From Desulfobulbaceae bacterium (GTDB taxonomy: Bacteria; Desulfobacterota; Desulfobulbia; Desulfobulbales; SURF-16), in assembly GCA_002868945.1 (NCBI GenBank), contig PKTX01000028.1, positions 42,595-106,594 of the forward strand: 64,000 nucleotides of DNA, given 5' to 3'. The translations under genes and the position numbers were made by a program. Positions 1-10,747 of the stretch are shown piece by piece; the stretch's first letter is position 1; each line of letters starts with the position of its first letter. The notes beneath the pieces are model-generated. The model was given only the letters and a program-made list of their open reading frames with translations. It searched no databases and was not told the DNA's origin.

Positions 1-709
1 CGCCACAGTGGTAGATAACACCAGGCCGTACCCGGGAGGTCTGCGTCAGGGCGGCCTGGTACTCGGCAACATCATCGGCAACACTGCCCACCGGCTGCAG
101 GCCCATATCCTGGGGACGATTACGCAACACACCATAACAGAGCAAGGCAACAGCCAATACCAGGCCACCCAATACGCACCAGCTCAGACGCCAGCCATTG
201 CTGCCCAGCCCGTTGAGATAGGGCACCAACTTGCCGGAAAGAATTATGGCAAAACCGCTGCCGATAACGACAAAGCCGGCGGCCTTGCCGCGTTTCCTGC
301 TGGCAAACCAGACCGAGATGAGGCCCATCATCGCCACATTGGCAAGGGCGCTGCCCATGCCGGTGACAATATAGAGGGCGCTGATCAGGTAAAAATCGGC
401 CGTCAGACTGACCAGCAGCATGGACCCGCCCACCATGAGCAGGGCCGTACCAATGAGCCGCCGAGCCCCGAAACGTTTTGACAGCCGCCCGCAAACAAGC
501 ACTGCCACCAGGTAGCCGCTGAAATTAGCCGTGCCGATAAAACCCATCTGGCCATAGGTGAGATGCAGGGCCTCCCCCATGGCCGGCAACAGCATACCCA
601 GGGCAAAACGGCCCAGTCCCAGACAGGCAAAAACACAGCAGGTGCCTGCCGCCACCACATACCAGCCGTAATGGGTCGTCCTTCTCTCTTTTCTCGCCAT
701 GCGATTCAT
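1..709 (-). CDS. MFS transporter, YbfB/YjiJ-like (3' part outside window)
   Basis: An open frame reads leftward from an ATG at 709 (or 700) and leaves the window without a stop, giving about 236 residues. It has hydrophobic stretches spaced like the first six transmembrane helices of a major facilitator. The first helix ends in LGLGRFALGMLLPAM, typical of the YbfB/YjiJ branch (GxGRFAxxxLLP), and the helix 2-3 loop GRLSKRFGARRLIG is MFS motif A. It should be an inner-membrane secondary transporter; the substrate cannot be read from sequence. No clear ribosome binding site precedes either start. The gene points away from perR and is probably a separate unit. The family call is fairly secure, the function is not. 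Confidence 0.8.
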   Translation of the reverse strand, partial: MNRMARKERRTTHYGWYVVAAGTCCVFACLGLGRFALGMLLPAMGEALHLTYGQMGFIGTANFSGYLVAVLVCGRLSKRFGARRLIGTALLMVGGSMLLVSLTADFYLISALYIVTGMGSALANVAMMGLISVWFASRKRGKAAGFVVIGSGFAIILSGKLVPYLNGLGSNGWRLSWCVLGGLVLAVALLCYGVLRNRPQDMGLQPVGSVADDVAEYQAALTQTSRVRPGVIYHCG

Positions 710-978
710 GCAGGCATCATAAAACATGGCCGGCAAAACACCAGGGAAAAGCAAGCCCAGGTCCACCCTTTCCACTCGCGGCAAAACCTTCCAGCGCCAC
801 CATGTCCACCTGCCGGTGCCGGCCCGCACCTCTCAGCGATGGCAGGTGCAACCGCCAGTTGCTGCACCTGCCCTTTTCTCGTCCCTCTCTCTGGAAAAAG
901 GAATCTCGCCCCTTTTCCCTTACCGCCATCTCTTGAGCTTTACCATCGCCGGACAAAATTGATATCGTAAAAATGTAT
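710..978. other. Intergenic stretch between the divergent MFS gene and perR
   Basis: I see no gene, RNA or repeat that I can support here. Open frames in it lack ribosome sites and recognisable motifs. It probably holds the leftward promoter of the MFS gene. The rightward perR promoter begins at 979. Confidence 0.5.
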
Positions 979-1027
979 TTGACAGGGACACCGGCAATCC
1001 CGTATCATGCTAAAGATAATTATTATC
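979..1027 (+). promoter_or_regulatory. perR promoter with Fur/PerR-type operator
   Basis: A sigma-70-like promoter has TTGACA at 979-984, an 18-nt spacer and TATCAT at 1003-1008. Around the expected start site lies the perfect 6-1-6 palindrome GATAATTATTATC (1015-1027). With one more base on each side it matches 14 of 15 positions of the 7-1-7 Fur-family consensus TGATAATNATTATCA. The location implies autorepression of the regulator gene that starts at 1050. Related boxes lie over the katG and rubrerythrin promoters. Confidence 0.7.
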
Positions 1028-1049
1028 ATATCAAGCTTGATGCCATGAG

Positions 1050-1496
1050 ATGAATAACTGCTCCCAACATAACCTCACCGGAATGATGACAAAATTTACC
1101 TCTGCCTGCCGCAAGGCGGACCTTAAGGTGACCCACCAACGCCTGGAGATATACAGGGAACTGGCCCAGGCTGAGGATCACCCGGCAGCGGAGATGCTCT
1201 ATAAACGAATCAGCAAACGGCTGCCCACCATCTCTCTGGATACGGTGTATCGAACCCTGGCCACCTTTGAAAAACATGGCCTGATCAGCCGGGTGCCCAC
1301 CCTTGAAAGCCAGGCCCGTTTTGAAGCGAAGATGGCCAGACATCACCATGTCGTGTGCAGCAAATGCGGCAGTATCAGCGACTTTATCTGGAGTGGCTTT
1401 GACGAGACGCATCTACCGGCACAGGTGGCGGACTGGGGCAAGGTGACCCGGAAAAACATCGTACTGGTAGGTATCTGTGCCGCCTGTGCCCGGTAA
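1050..1496 (+). CDS. perR: Fur-family peroxide regulator, PerR-like
   Basis: This is a Fur-superfamily metal-dependent repressor of 148 residues, the normal size. The N-terminal winged helix contains KVTHQRLEIYRELAQ and LDTVYRTLATFEKHGL. The dimerisation domain has the H-rich ARHHHVVCSKCG segment. Two CxxC pairs (C103/C106 and C143/C146) form the structural zinc site seen in PerR and many Fur proteins. The neighbours katG and rubrerythrin, each with a similar operator, favour a peroxide sensor over an iron sensor. The start is uncertain: ATG at 1083 or 1086 would give the more usual MTKF... N terminus. Assignment to PerR rather than Fur is by context. Confidence 0.85.
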   Translation: MNNCSQHNLTGMMTKFTSACRKADLKVTHQRLEIYRELAQAEDHPAAEMLYKRISKRLPTISLDTVYRTLATFEKHGLISRVPTLESQARFEAKMARHHHVVCSKCGSISDFIWSGFDETHLPAQVADWGKVTRKNIVLVGICAACAR

Positions 1497-1513
1497 CCGG
1501 GCCAGCGCTTTTT

Positions 1514-1518
<5 letters not shown>
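1488..1518 (+). terminator. Probable terminator after perR
   Basis: A GCCCGG / CCGGGC stem with a 3-nt TAA loop spans the stop codon. A run of eight T follows about 8 nt later. The offset T-run makes it an imperfect intrinsic terminator. Confidence 0.45.
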
Positions 1519-3863
<2,345 letters not shown>

Positions 3864-3875
3864 TTGGCAAGCCCT

Positions 3876-3918
3876 GCCGTTGCCGGCTTCTGAGCAAGCG
3901 CCAGAAGCCGGCAACGGC
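3876..3918 (+). terminator. 17-bp perfect hairpin after katG
   Basis: GCCGTTGCCGGCTTCTG (3876-3892) pairs perfectly with 3902-3918 around a 9-nt loop, 12 nt past the katG stop. There is no T-run, so it may be a Rho-dependent or mRNA-stabilising stem rather than a classical terminator. Confidence 0.5.
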
Positions 3919-3998
3919 TGTACGCCTCAGCCAGCCCCGGCAGATCCATCACCGCCGGCAGGTTTTTTTCAAGAGGCGAGCGGCCAACCATTTTTAGT

Positions 3999-4030
3999 TT
4001 GTCAGACATGACGTAAATAATTATTATTAA
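3999..4030 (+). promoter_or_regulatory. Rubrerythrin promoter with PerR-like operator
   Basis: TTGTCA (3999-4004), a 17-nt spacer and TATTAT (4022-4027) form a good sigma-70 promoter. The -10 is buried in the palindrome AATAATTATTATT (4016-4028), perfect 6-1-6, extendable to 8-1-8 with one mismatch pair (4014-4030). Binding here would block RNA polymerase. The core matches the boxes before perR and katG. Confidence 0.6.
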
Positions 4031-4141
4031 TCGATAAAATTACAACCTCATCAGGAAGCAACAAATAACTTGGTCCATTTTTTTGGCATATTGCTTTTAC
4101 AACACATTTCTTGTCAATTTTAACCAGAAAGGAAAAGAGAC

Positions 4142-4717
4142 ATGGCATCACTGAAAGGAACCCAGACCGAAAAGAACATCCTCACCGCCTTTGCCGGCGA
4201 GTCCCAGGCCCGCAACCGCTACACCTACTTCGCCTCCAAGGCCAAGAAGGAAGGCTACGTGCAGATCTCCGACATCTTCACCGAGACCGCCGACCAGGAG
4301 AAGGAGCATGCCAAACGCCTCTTCAAGCTCCTTGAAGGCGGCGAGGTGGAGATCAGCGGCGCCTTTCCTGCCGGCGTCATCGGCACCACCGTGGAGAACC
4401 TGGCCGAGGCGGCCGGTGGTGAGAATCACGAGCACACCGTCATGTATCCCGAGTTTGCCAAGACGGCTCGCGCCGAGGGCTTTGACGACATCGCCGACAT
4501 CTTCATGGCCATTGCCGTGGCCGAAAAACAGCATGAAAAGCGCTATCTGGCCCTCAAGGAAAACATCGAGGCCGGCCGTGTCTTTAAACGCGACGACAAA
4601 CAGACCTGGCGCTGCCGTAACTGCGGTTATCTCCATCACGGCCAGGGTGCCCCGGAGACTTGCCCGGCCTGCGACCATCCCCGCGACCATTTCGAGCTGC
4701 TGGCCGAAAACTGGTAA
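4142..4717 (+). CDS. rbr: Rubrerythrin
   Basis: A 191-residue non-haem diiron NADH-peroxidase of anaerobes. The N-terminal ferritin-like four-helix domain carries the expected glutamates ([42 protein letters not shown]). The C-terminal rubredoxin domain has [10 protein letters not shown] and CPACDHP for one Fe(Cys)4 site. Length and domain order are normal. A purine-rich site (AGAAAGGAAAAGAG) precedes the ATG. It works in the cytoplasm with an electron donor such as rubredoxin. The PerR-like operator upstream and the perR-katG neighbourhood indicate peroxide induction. Confidence 0.96.
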   Translation: MASLKGTQTEKNILTAFAGESQARNRYTYFASKAKKEGYVQISDIFTETADQEKEHAKRLFKLLEGGEVEISGAFPAGVIGTTVENLAEAAGGENHEHTVMYPEFAKTARAEGFDDIADIFMAIAVAEKQHEKRYLALKENIEAGRVFKRDDKQTWRCRNCGYLHHGQGAPETCPACDHPRDHFELLAENW

Positions 4718-4737
4718 CAAAAAGCCAACTGGTTCGC

Positions 4738-4773
4738 AAAAGCCCGGGAGTGCCCACACTCCCGGGCTTTTTT
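4738..4773 (+). terminator. Intrinsic terminator after rubrerythrin
   Basis: AAAAGCCCGGGAGTG pairs with CACTCCCGGGCTTTT around a 4-nt loop and is followed by a T-run. It is a strong Rho-independent terminator about 20 nt past the stop. Confidence 0.9.
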
Positions 4774-4927
4774 ATGCCCCAGCAGCATAGCCTGACCGGC
4801 AGTGCCGCTCCATGCCCAAGCGCCCCAACAATTTAACCTTTCCCTTAACCTTGACAGGCGCTCCCCAAGCCCCTACACTTTTCCTTGTGACTCGTGTCAA
4901 AAAAACATTGCAAAGGAGTATGTTGCC

Positions 4928-5368
4928 ATGAGCGATGCCATCCACCTTGTCTGCCCCTCCTGTGCCACCATTAACCGAATTCCGGCCGGTCGCCTGGCCG
5001 ACAGCCCCAAGTGCGGCAAATGCAGTCAACCCCTGTTTCAGGCCGCCCCCCTGGAACTGGACGGCCACCTCTGCCAACGCCACATCAGCAAAAACGATAT
5101 CCCCCTGCTCGTGGATTTCTGGGCCCCCTGGTGCGGTCCCTGTAAGATGATGGCGCCCGCCTTCCAGCAGGCCGCATCTCAGCTCGAGCCCCACTTCCGG
5201 CTTGCCAAGGTCAACACCGAGCAGCAGCAGGCCCTGGCCGGCCAGTTCGGCATCCAGTCCATCCCCACCCTGGTTCTCTTCCACAAGGGCCGCGAGGTGA
5301 GCCGCCAGCCCGGCGCCATGGGCGCCGACCAGATCGTCCAGTGGGCCCGTCAGCATATGCCGCGCTAA
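4928..5368 (+). CDS. trxC: Thioredoxin 2 (zinc-ribbon thioredoxin)
   Basis: A 146-residue cytoplasmic disulfide reductase. The N-terminal zinc ribbon has C9/C12 (CPSC) and C29/C32 (CGKC), characteristic of thioredoxin 2. The thioredoxin fold follows, with active site WCGPCK at 68-73 and the cis-proline in SIPTLVLF. The start is set by AAAGGAG at 4912-4918, 9 nt before the ATG; earlier in-frame codons have no such site. In E. coli TrxC belongs to the oxidative-stress response, which fits the preceding peroxide block, although a terminator separates them. The next gene begins 7 nt after the stop, so trxC is probably cotranscribed with the cyclic-di-GMP genes. Confidence 0.93.
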   Translation: MSDAIHLVCPSCATINRIPAGRLADSPKCGKCSQPLFQAAPLELDGHLCQRHISKNDIPLLVDFWAPWCGPCKMMAPAFQQAASQLEPHFRLAKVNTEQQQALAGQFGIQSIPTLVLFHKGREVSRQPGAMGADQIVQWARQHMPR

Positions 5369-5375
5369 CCAACCA

Positions 5376-6341
5376 ATGGCCGACTTCACCTCCCATAAAA
5401 AAGACGTTCAGGCAACCATGGCCGCCCTGCAGTCCATGATCGACAGGCTCAAGGAGCTGGAAGAATCCTTCCTCAAGCAGGAGGAATGGCTCTACGTCAT
5501 CTCGGAATTCGCCAATGACTGGGAGTACTGGCAGGCCCCGGACGGCAGCTATAAATACGTATCGCCATCCTGCCGAGGTATCACCGGCTATAGCCCGACC
5601 GACTTTTACCAGGACAAGGATCTCCTCAAAAAAATCATCGTCCCCGGCGACTGGCAGAAGTGGCAGGACCACAGCCACTCCCTGGGCCGGGAAAACAGGG
5701 TTGAACCGCTGGAGTTCGAAATCCGCACCAGGGACGGCCAGACCAAGTGGATCCACCATATCTGCCGTACCGTCACCACCAGCAGGGGAGCCAACCTGGG
5801 CATCCGCGGCAGCAACCGTGACATATCAGAAATCAAGGCCCTCCAGGACAAACTCCGGCACGTGGCCGGTCATGATGCCCTCACCGGGCTTGCCAACCGC
5901 ACCCTTTTTCTCGAACACCTCCAGCAACGCCTCAAGGACGCCGGTCGCCAGAGCGGCATGTTCGTGGTGGCCTTTATTGATCTTGACGGCTTCAAGTCCA
6001 TTAACGACACATACGGCCACGAGGCGGGCGATCACGTTCTCAAGAGGGTGGCGGCCGAACTGCAGAGCAGCCTGCGCAAGGATGATATTATTGCCCGCTT
6101 TGGCGGCGACGAGTTTGTCGGCATCTTCAAGGTTAGCTCCAAGGAGGATGCAGCCACCATAAGGGAAAAAATTATCGGCAACATAAGCACCGAGATCCAA
6201 TGCTATCGCTTTGCCATCACCATCCGGCTCAGCATCGGCATGAGCGTCTATCCCGTGGACGGCATCTCCATGGACCAGCTCCTCAACAGGGCGGATGACG
6301 AAATGTACGCCATGAAAGCGCGTCACAAGGGCACGCATTAA
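5376..6341 (+). CDS. PAS-GGDEF diguanylate cyclase
   Basis: A 321-residue protein predicted to make cyclic di-GMP from two GTP. A short N-terminal coiled coil (about 10-37) leads into a PAS domain (about 38-150, with SYKYVSPSCRGITGYSP and the closing GIRGSNRDISE). The GGDEF domain runs from about 155 to 320. The signature GGDEF is intact at 243-247, and the inhibitory site RKDD at 234-237 is placed exactly five residues upstream, so product inhibition is expected. There are no membrane segments, so the sensor input is cytoplasmic and its ligand unknown. It is followed 15 nt later by an HD-GYP gene, pairing synthesis with degradation. Confidence 0.92.
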   Translation: MADFTSHKKDVQATMAALQSMIDRLKELEESFLKQEEWLYVISEFANDWEYWQAPDGSYKYVSPSCRGITGYSPTDFYQDKDLLKKIIVPGDWQKWQDHSHSLGRENRVEPLEFEIRTRDGQTKWIHHICRTVTTSRGANLGIRGSNRDISEIKALQDKLRHVAGHDALTGLANRTLFLEHLQQRLKDAGRQSGMFVVAFIDLDGFKSINDTYGHEAGDHVLKRVAAELQSSLRKDDIIARFGGDEFVGIFKVSSKEDAATIREKIIGNISTEIQCYRFAITIRLSIGMSVYPVDGISMDQLLNRADDEMYAMKARHKGTH

Positions 6342-6356
6342 CCAAAGGGGAGCAAT

Positions 6357-7502
6357 GTGGAAGAGAGGCTGAGTTACGACAAGAATATGCTGATTAAGGA
6401 TCTCTTTGAGATCATGAGCGAGGTCCTGGCCAACCGCGACTACCCCACCTACGAACACACCACCCGGGTGGCCAGTATCGCCAGCAAGATCGGCCGTCTC
6501 ATGGGGCTTGCGGCCAGGGACCTGGAGATCCTGGAGCTGGCCGGCCTGGTCCACGATATCGGCAAAAGCGCCATTCCCGACGATGTCCTGCTCAAGCCCG
6601 GCCTGTTCAACGACCAGGACCGGCGGATCATGGAGTACCACCCGCTCATCGGCGCCAAATTCTTTGCCAAACGGCTGCATGATGACTGCATCACCAACAT
6701 CATCCTGCGCCACCATGAACGCCTGGACGGCAGCGGCTACCCCAACGCTCTCCAGGGCGACGAAATCGACCTGCTCAGCCGCATCACCTCGGTGGCCGAT
6801 GTCTTTGAGGCCCTGACCGCCTCACGGCCTTACAAAAAAGGCCTCAACCAGAAAAATGCCCTGCGGGTGGTGGAGCATGAGGTGGCGCAGGGCCGCCTCG
6901 ACCGCAAGGCCACCGAGGCCCTGGCCCACCTGGTCCACAGCGGCACCCTGGACCTCAAAAAGGTCTACCTCTACCCGGCTGCCGGCTTCATGGAGGAGAT
7001 CGAAAACTTCCGGCGCGACAGCTTTTTCCGCGACACCTTGAGTGAACTCTACAACTATCGCTACCTGCTGGTCTTAGACGACCTCAAACTGCTGGGCGAA
7101 ACGGGCACAAAGGGCTATGAGCTGCAGTTGGTCAACTTCAGCAATATCACCCAAATGCAGAAGAAATACGGCTTCATCGTCACCAGCCAGGTCCATGACG
7201 AGATCGGCCAACGTCTCAAAGAGACCGTGATCAGGTTCCGGGAAAAACGCCAGAACTACCAGGGCTCGATCATCCTCTTTCGCAAGCACTGTGACTTCAT
7301 GATCTATTCCGAGGCCGACAGCGAAGAGGCCCTGGCCCCCTTCCTGGCCCGCATCCGAGCCGACCTGGAACAGACCTATGCAGAGTGGGGGTTGGAGAGC
7401 AACTGCTTCCGCCTCTGGTTCGACCGCACCACCACCATCGAAGAGGCCATGGGGGCCGTCTTCACCATGGAGGTGGAGGCCATTGAAAGCTGTAAGCGGT
7501 GA
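6357..7502 (+). CDS. HD-GYP phosphodiesterase with degenerate GGDEF domain
   Basis: A 381-residue protein read from GTG at 6357, with AAAGGGGAG just upstream; ATG at 6387 is the alternative. The HD-GYP domain covers about 10-200: GLVHDIGKSAIP (H66/D67), YHPLIGAKFF, RHHERLDGSGYP (GYP 127-129) and SVADVFEALTASRPY. It should hydrolyse cyclic di-GMP. Residues about 220-381 have the GGDEF fold pattern (DTLSELYNYRYL resembling DxLTGLxNRR), but the signature is replaced by KHCDF near 310-314, so this half cannot cyclise GTP and may be regulatory. It is cytoplasmic and coupled to the upstream diguanylate cyclase. Confidence 0.88.
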   Translation: MEERLSYDKNMLIKDLFEIMSEVLANRDYPTYEHTTRVASIASKIGRLMGLAARDLEILELAGLVHDIGKSAIPDDVLLKPGLFNDQDRRIMEYHPLIGAKFFAKRLHDDCITNIILRHHERLDGSGYPNALQGDEIDLLSRITSVADVFEALTASRPYKKGLNQKNALRVVEHEVAQGRLDRKATEALAHLVHSGTLDLKKVYLYPAAGFMEEIENFRRDSFFRDTLSELYNYRYLLVLDDLKLLGETGTKGYELQLVNFSNITQMQKKYGFIVTSQVHDEIGQRLKETVIRFREKRQNYQGSIILFRKHCDFMIYSEADSEEALAPFLARIRADLEQTYAEWGLESNCFRLWFDRTTTIEEAMGAVFTMEVEAIESCKR

Positions 7503-7532
7503 GGGCAGCCACCCTGCCCCGGCACCAAGGCC

Positions 7533-8762
7533 CTACTTGCCGTGGTGCGAGTCCTTATTGGCCACAAAGGTGACCTCCACCGTTCTCTCACCATCGTCAC
7601 CGGCCACAACCAGGTTGGCCGTGTCGCCTTCCCGCTTATTCTTGACGGCATAGATAATATCAAAATTTTCCAGGACCACCTCGCCGTCAAAACCGATAAT
7701 CCGCTCGCCCTTCCGCAGTCCGGCCGTATGCGCCACTGAACCGGGCATCACCCCGGCCAGCCGCACGCCGGGCTCATCATCCGCATCGTCCAGCAGCACC
7801 CCAAGGCGCATGCCCTTTGCCACCGGCGGCTCATACTCCAGGGAGACCAGGTAGTCCGCCTCAGGCATGGGAAAGCCGGGCAGGGTGACATCCATCAGCC
7901 GGGGCTCCCTGCCCTCGGCCACCTTGACCACCTGGCTGCCGATAATGGCATAGGGCAGGGGCAGACGCCGGAAAACACGACGCGGGATACCAAAGCCATA
8001 CTCCACATGCCAGCTGCCGGCCATGACCATCATGTGCATGTCCGGCCGGTCCTGCAGATAATCGGCCACGGACTGAGCCATGGTCTCATCCCAGAGGGTC
8101 TGGCGACGGTGGAAACTCTCCAGCATGGGGGTGCCGGCATCATGCCCGGCCACCATGGCCTCTACCATGGCCCGTTGATAGGGATCGTCAAAATCCATCT
8201 CCGGCAGCAGGGCACGCTGTTCCGCGGTCATCTCGCTGAGCTCCGTCATGCTCACCTGGCGGGCCAGCTCCTTGTCGACATTAAGGGCCACCACCGGGAT
8301 AGCGTTATCGCGGCAATACTCAAGGATGTCGCGATAGTAATCAAAGGCAAAGCTCCAGCCCTCGGTGAACCAGCGGCTCTCCTTGAGAAACTCCTTTTCG
8401 CTCAGCTCACCCGCCACCCAGCGGTCCAGAATATTCTGCTGGCTGCGGGTGAACATCTCCATCCCCAGGGCCACCTTGCCGGGATGGCGCCTGTGCATGG
8501 CTGTCAACACGGTGAGCTCCAGACGATGAGAGGCCGGATTATCATGCATCTCCCCGACATAGACCAGGGACTGGCCACTGACATTGGCCAGCATGCGATC
8601 CTCATCAACGTAGTAGCCGGTGGGCAGATGGAGGATATCGCCCACCCCGGGGGACGCCTCGGGCGGATAGGGCAGTTCGGCATTCCACTGCGGACCGCCG
8701 CCGCAAGCACCAAGAACAAGGGCCAGGACAAACAACAGTGCATTACGCAAAATCATGGACAC
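7533..8762 (-). CDS. ChaN-family lipoprotein with C-terminal PDZ domain
   Basis: A 409-residue predicted lipoprotein. A hydrophobic signal ends in the lipobox LGAC, with lipidated C20. The ChaN domain (about 45-290) has VYVGEMHDNPASHRLEL at the start and AGSWHVEYGFGIPRRV near the end; ChaN proteins bind haem or iron at the cell surface. A PDZ domain (about 310-400, with GVMPGSVAHTAGLRKGERI) follows. The GTG start at 8762 has AGAGGAG 6 nt upstream; ATG at 8756 is possible. It is convergent with the HD-GYP gene 31 nt away. An inserted repeat (8797-8897) lies just behind the start. Function beyond haem handling is inferred. Confidence 0.85.
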   Translation of the reverse strand: MSMILRNALLFVLALVLGACGGGPQWNAELPYPPEASPGVGDILHLPTGYYVDEDRMLANVSGQSLVYVGEMHDNPASHRLELTVLTAMHRRHPGKVALGMEMFTRSQQNILDRWVAGELSEKEFLKESRWFTEGWSFAFDYYRDILEYCRDNAIPVVALNVDKELARQVSMTELSEMTAEQRALLPEMDFDDPYQRAMVEAMVAGHDAGTPMLESFHRRQTLWDETMAQSVADYLQDRPDMHMMVMAGSWHVEYGFGIPRRVFRRLPLPYAIIGSQVVKVAEGREPRLMDVTLPGFPMPEADYLVSLEYEPPVAKGMRLGVLLDDADDEPGVRLAGVMPGSVAHTAGLRKGERIIGFDGEVVLENFDIIYAVKNKREGDTANLVVAGDDGERTVEVTFVANKDSHHGK

Positions 8763-8796
8763 GGTTCACTCCTCTTAACGGATAACGATTTAGGAA

Positions 8797-8897
8797 GGGT
8801 ATCTTGAATAAGTAGATATTTTATTTTCGTAGCGACGAAAAAATCGAGCCGGTAAGCGAGCCTGCGAGACTCCGAAATAGCAATTATTCAAGATGGC
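8797..8897. repeat. Short inverted-repeat element, family A copy 1
   Basis: About 101 bp bounded by GGGTATCTTGAATAA and, inverted, TTATTCAAGATGGCC. Inside are TTTATTTTCGTAGCGACGAA and the module GGTAAGCGAGCCTGCGAGAC (starting at 8851 and continuing to CCGAAA at 8876). The same ends and modules recur at 17892-18104 and 35193-35358. It has no coding capacity; the size and inverted ends suggest a MITE-like element. Confidence 0.75.
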
Positions 8898-8934
8898 CGG
8901 AACATCTTTTCGTGAGCAGGGCATGGCACACGCC

Positions 8935-10077
8935 CTACCCCACCAGGATCAGGGGCACATAGAGTTCCTCGTCAGAGAGGCCGCCATGCACTCCCACCTG
9001 CTGGAAGCTCTTGCCGTTTATGAGGCGATCTTTGATGATATAGTTCCCCTTCATAAGCAGAATATAGTCACCAAGGCGCTCAAGCAGATGGGGCGACACC
9101 CTGCCCCGCCCCAGATAGCCCTGCTCCACCAGGGTTCGGCTGCGATACAAAACAGCGGCGTGGCCCAGCCGTCGCGCCACATACTCCTCAAAATCGCGGC
9201 CCCGGTCAACATGCACGTAACAATAGGCACAGCGCGGCTCGCCGCACAGGGGCAGGGTGAGCATGGCGGCCAGCTCCGGATGATCCTCCAGGCGGATGAG
9301 ACTCTCGGCCCCGGTGTTGATCAGGCCATGGTCGGCTGTAACCGCCACCGTGGCACCGCCTGCCGCCAGACGTGGCAAAGAGGCGGCACAGGCCGCATCA
9401 AGGGCCGCGAAATGATCGGCCACCTCCACACTCTCGGTGCCGTGGCCGTGGGCCAGGCTGTCAAGTTCCGACCAATAGCAGATAACCAGGGCGGCACTCT
9501 GCCGGGCCACCAGGCTCTCCAGCCGCGCAAACATATCCGGCAGGCTGGTGAAGGCATGGCGTCGGGCCCTGCCGGCCAGGGCCCGGCTGTAGGCCGAATC
9601 AGCCAGCGCAGCCGGCATCAGGATGTGGCAGGCCTCTTTTTCGTGCAGCACCGAGCCATGATCGATAAGCTGAGTCGGCGAAACCCCCATCTCGCTAAAG
9701 GTGCTGCCGCCACACCGAGGCATAAAGGGCAGTACCGTGGCCACTGTACCCAGCTCCCTGAAATAGGTATGCCAGCCGGTGATGGCATGCTGCTGGGGGG
9801 CGACGCCGGTAAAAAAGCTGGTAATGGCCGCGGCGGTGGTGGGCGGAAAAACCGAGGTCAGTCGCCCCAGGCGATGGCGGGCCAGAAAGCTTGGCCGCCG
9901 TTCCTGGAGAAAGAGATCACCCAGCCCGTCAATAATAAGCAGCACCAGTGGCCCTTTATTGGCAAGCCTGCCCTGCAGGGCCGCCAGGGGCGCATAATCG
10001 CTCGGTTCGCCGCCCACGGCCTGCACCAGGGAGCTTACCAGGTTGACGATACTCTGTTCATAATCGGGTCGTGCCAT
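8935..10077 (-). CDS. Alkaline-phosphatase-superfamily phosphodiesterase/pyrophosphatase
   Basis: A 380-residue cytoplasmic hydrolase of the type I phosphodiesterase/nucleotide pyrophosphatase family. The two-metal site is readable in order: D50 in LLIIDGLGD, nucleophile T80 or T81 in FPPTTAAAITS, D206 and H210 in YWSELDSLAHGHG, D249/H250 in VTADHG, and H364 near the C terminus in GVHGG. Family members cleave phosphoester or pyrophosphate bonds of nucleotides, phospholipid headgroups or phosphonates; the substrate here is unknown. There is no signal peptide. It stands between repeat copy 1 and the divergent DUF454 gene and is probably monocistronic. Confidence 0.85.
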   Translation of the reverse strand: MARPDYEQSIVNLVSSLVQAVGGEPSDYAPLAALQGRLANKGPLVLLIIDGLGDLFLQERRPSFLARHRLGRLTSVFPPTTAAAITSFFTGVAPQQHAITGWHTYFRELGTVATVLPFMPRCGGSTFSEMGVSPTQLIDHGSVLHEKEACHILMPAALADSAYSRALAGRARRHAFTSLPDMFARLESLVARQSAALVICYWSELDSLAHGHGTESVEVADHFAALDAACAASLPRLAAGGATVAVTADHGLINTGAESLIRLEDHPELAAMLTLPLCGEPRCAYCYVHVDRGRDFEEYVARRLGHAAVLYRSRTLVEQGYLGRGRVSPHLLERLGDYILLMKGNYIIKDRLINGKSFQQVGVHGGLSDEELYVPLILVG

Positions 10078-10265
10078 CTGTCGGATAATCCCTTAAAAGA
10101 GTCCACGTTCGCGGCCGGGCCGTTTTTTTTTTGCAGCAAACCACGGAAGAGCAAGCAATCGCAGCCGTGGAAATGGTACAAATAGGGATGGAGTCGTCAG
10201 GTAAAAGGAGTGCTTTTCTGCTGACTGCTGAATTCTGAATTCTGAATTCTTATTACATCACCCGT

Positions 10266-10730
10266 ATGCAAGATGGGTCTCAAACCGAACCGGCCATGTC
10301 GCAACAAAGCCCGCATGCCATAAAGCGCTTCATCCTTGTTATCCTCGGCCTGCTCTGTCTGGTCCTGGCCGGCCTGGGCTTCCTCCTGCCCGGTCTGCCC
10401 GGCACGCCCTTTGTCCTGCTGGCTGCCGCCTGTTTTGCCAAATCATCACCGCGCCTGCACGACTGGCTGCTGGCCAATAGATTCTTCGGCCCCATCATCA
10501 GCAACTGGCGGCAAAGCAGATCAATCCCGCGCCGCACCAAGCAGCTTGCCATCGGCATGGTGGTTGGTGCGGCCGCCATTTCCCTTTACAGCCTCAACAG
10601 CCTCGCCCTGCGCCTGGTCCTGCTGGCCGTGCTCACCATCCCCCTCTGCATCCTCCTCCGCCTCAAGGAGACTGAATCCCTGCTGGTGGAAGTGGAAGAG
10701 GCGGAGAGCAGCGACGATCACCTGCCCTGA
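10266..10730 (+). CDS. DUF454 (YbaN-like) inner-membrane protein
   Basis: A 154-residue small membrane protein with the DUF454 pattern: a first hydrophobic segment LVLAGLGFLLPGLPGTPFVLL, then AAACFAKSSPRLHDWLL, and two further helices near 100-135. The role of the family is not established. The ATG at 10266 lacks a clear ribosome site; ATG at 10296 (MSQQSPHAIKR) is equally plausible and closer to family starts. Just upstream lies the recurring CTGAATTCTGAATTC sequence (10229-10253). A repeat element begins 18 nt after the stop. Confidence 0.82.
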   Translation: MQDGSQTEPAMSQQSPHAIKRFILVILGLLCLVLAGLGFLLPGLPGTPFVLLAAACFAKSSPRLHDWLLANRFFGPIISNWRQSRSIPRRTKQLAIGMVVGAAAISLYSLNSLALRLVLLAVLTIPLCILLRLKETESLLVEVEEAESSDDHLP

Positions 10731-10747
10731 CCACATATCCGTCTTAT

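Noticed and set aside
1..709. Plus-strand frame over the MFS gene
   Set aside because: The minus-strand frame has clear MFS helices and motif A, so the plus-strand frame is an antisense shadow.
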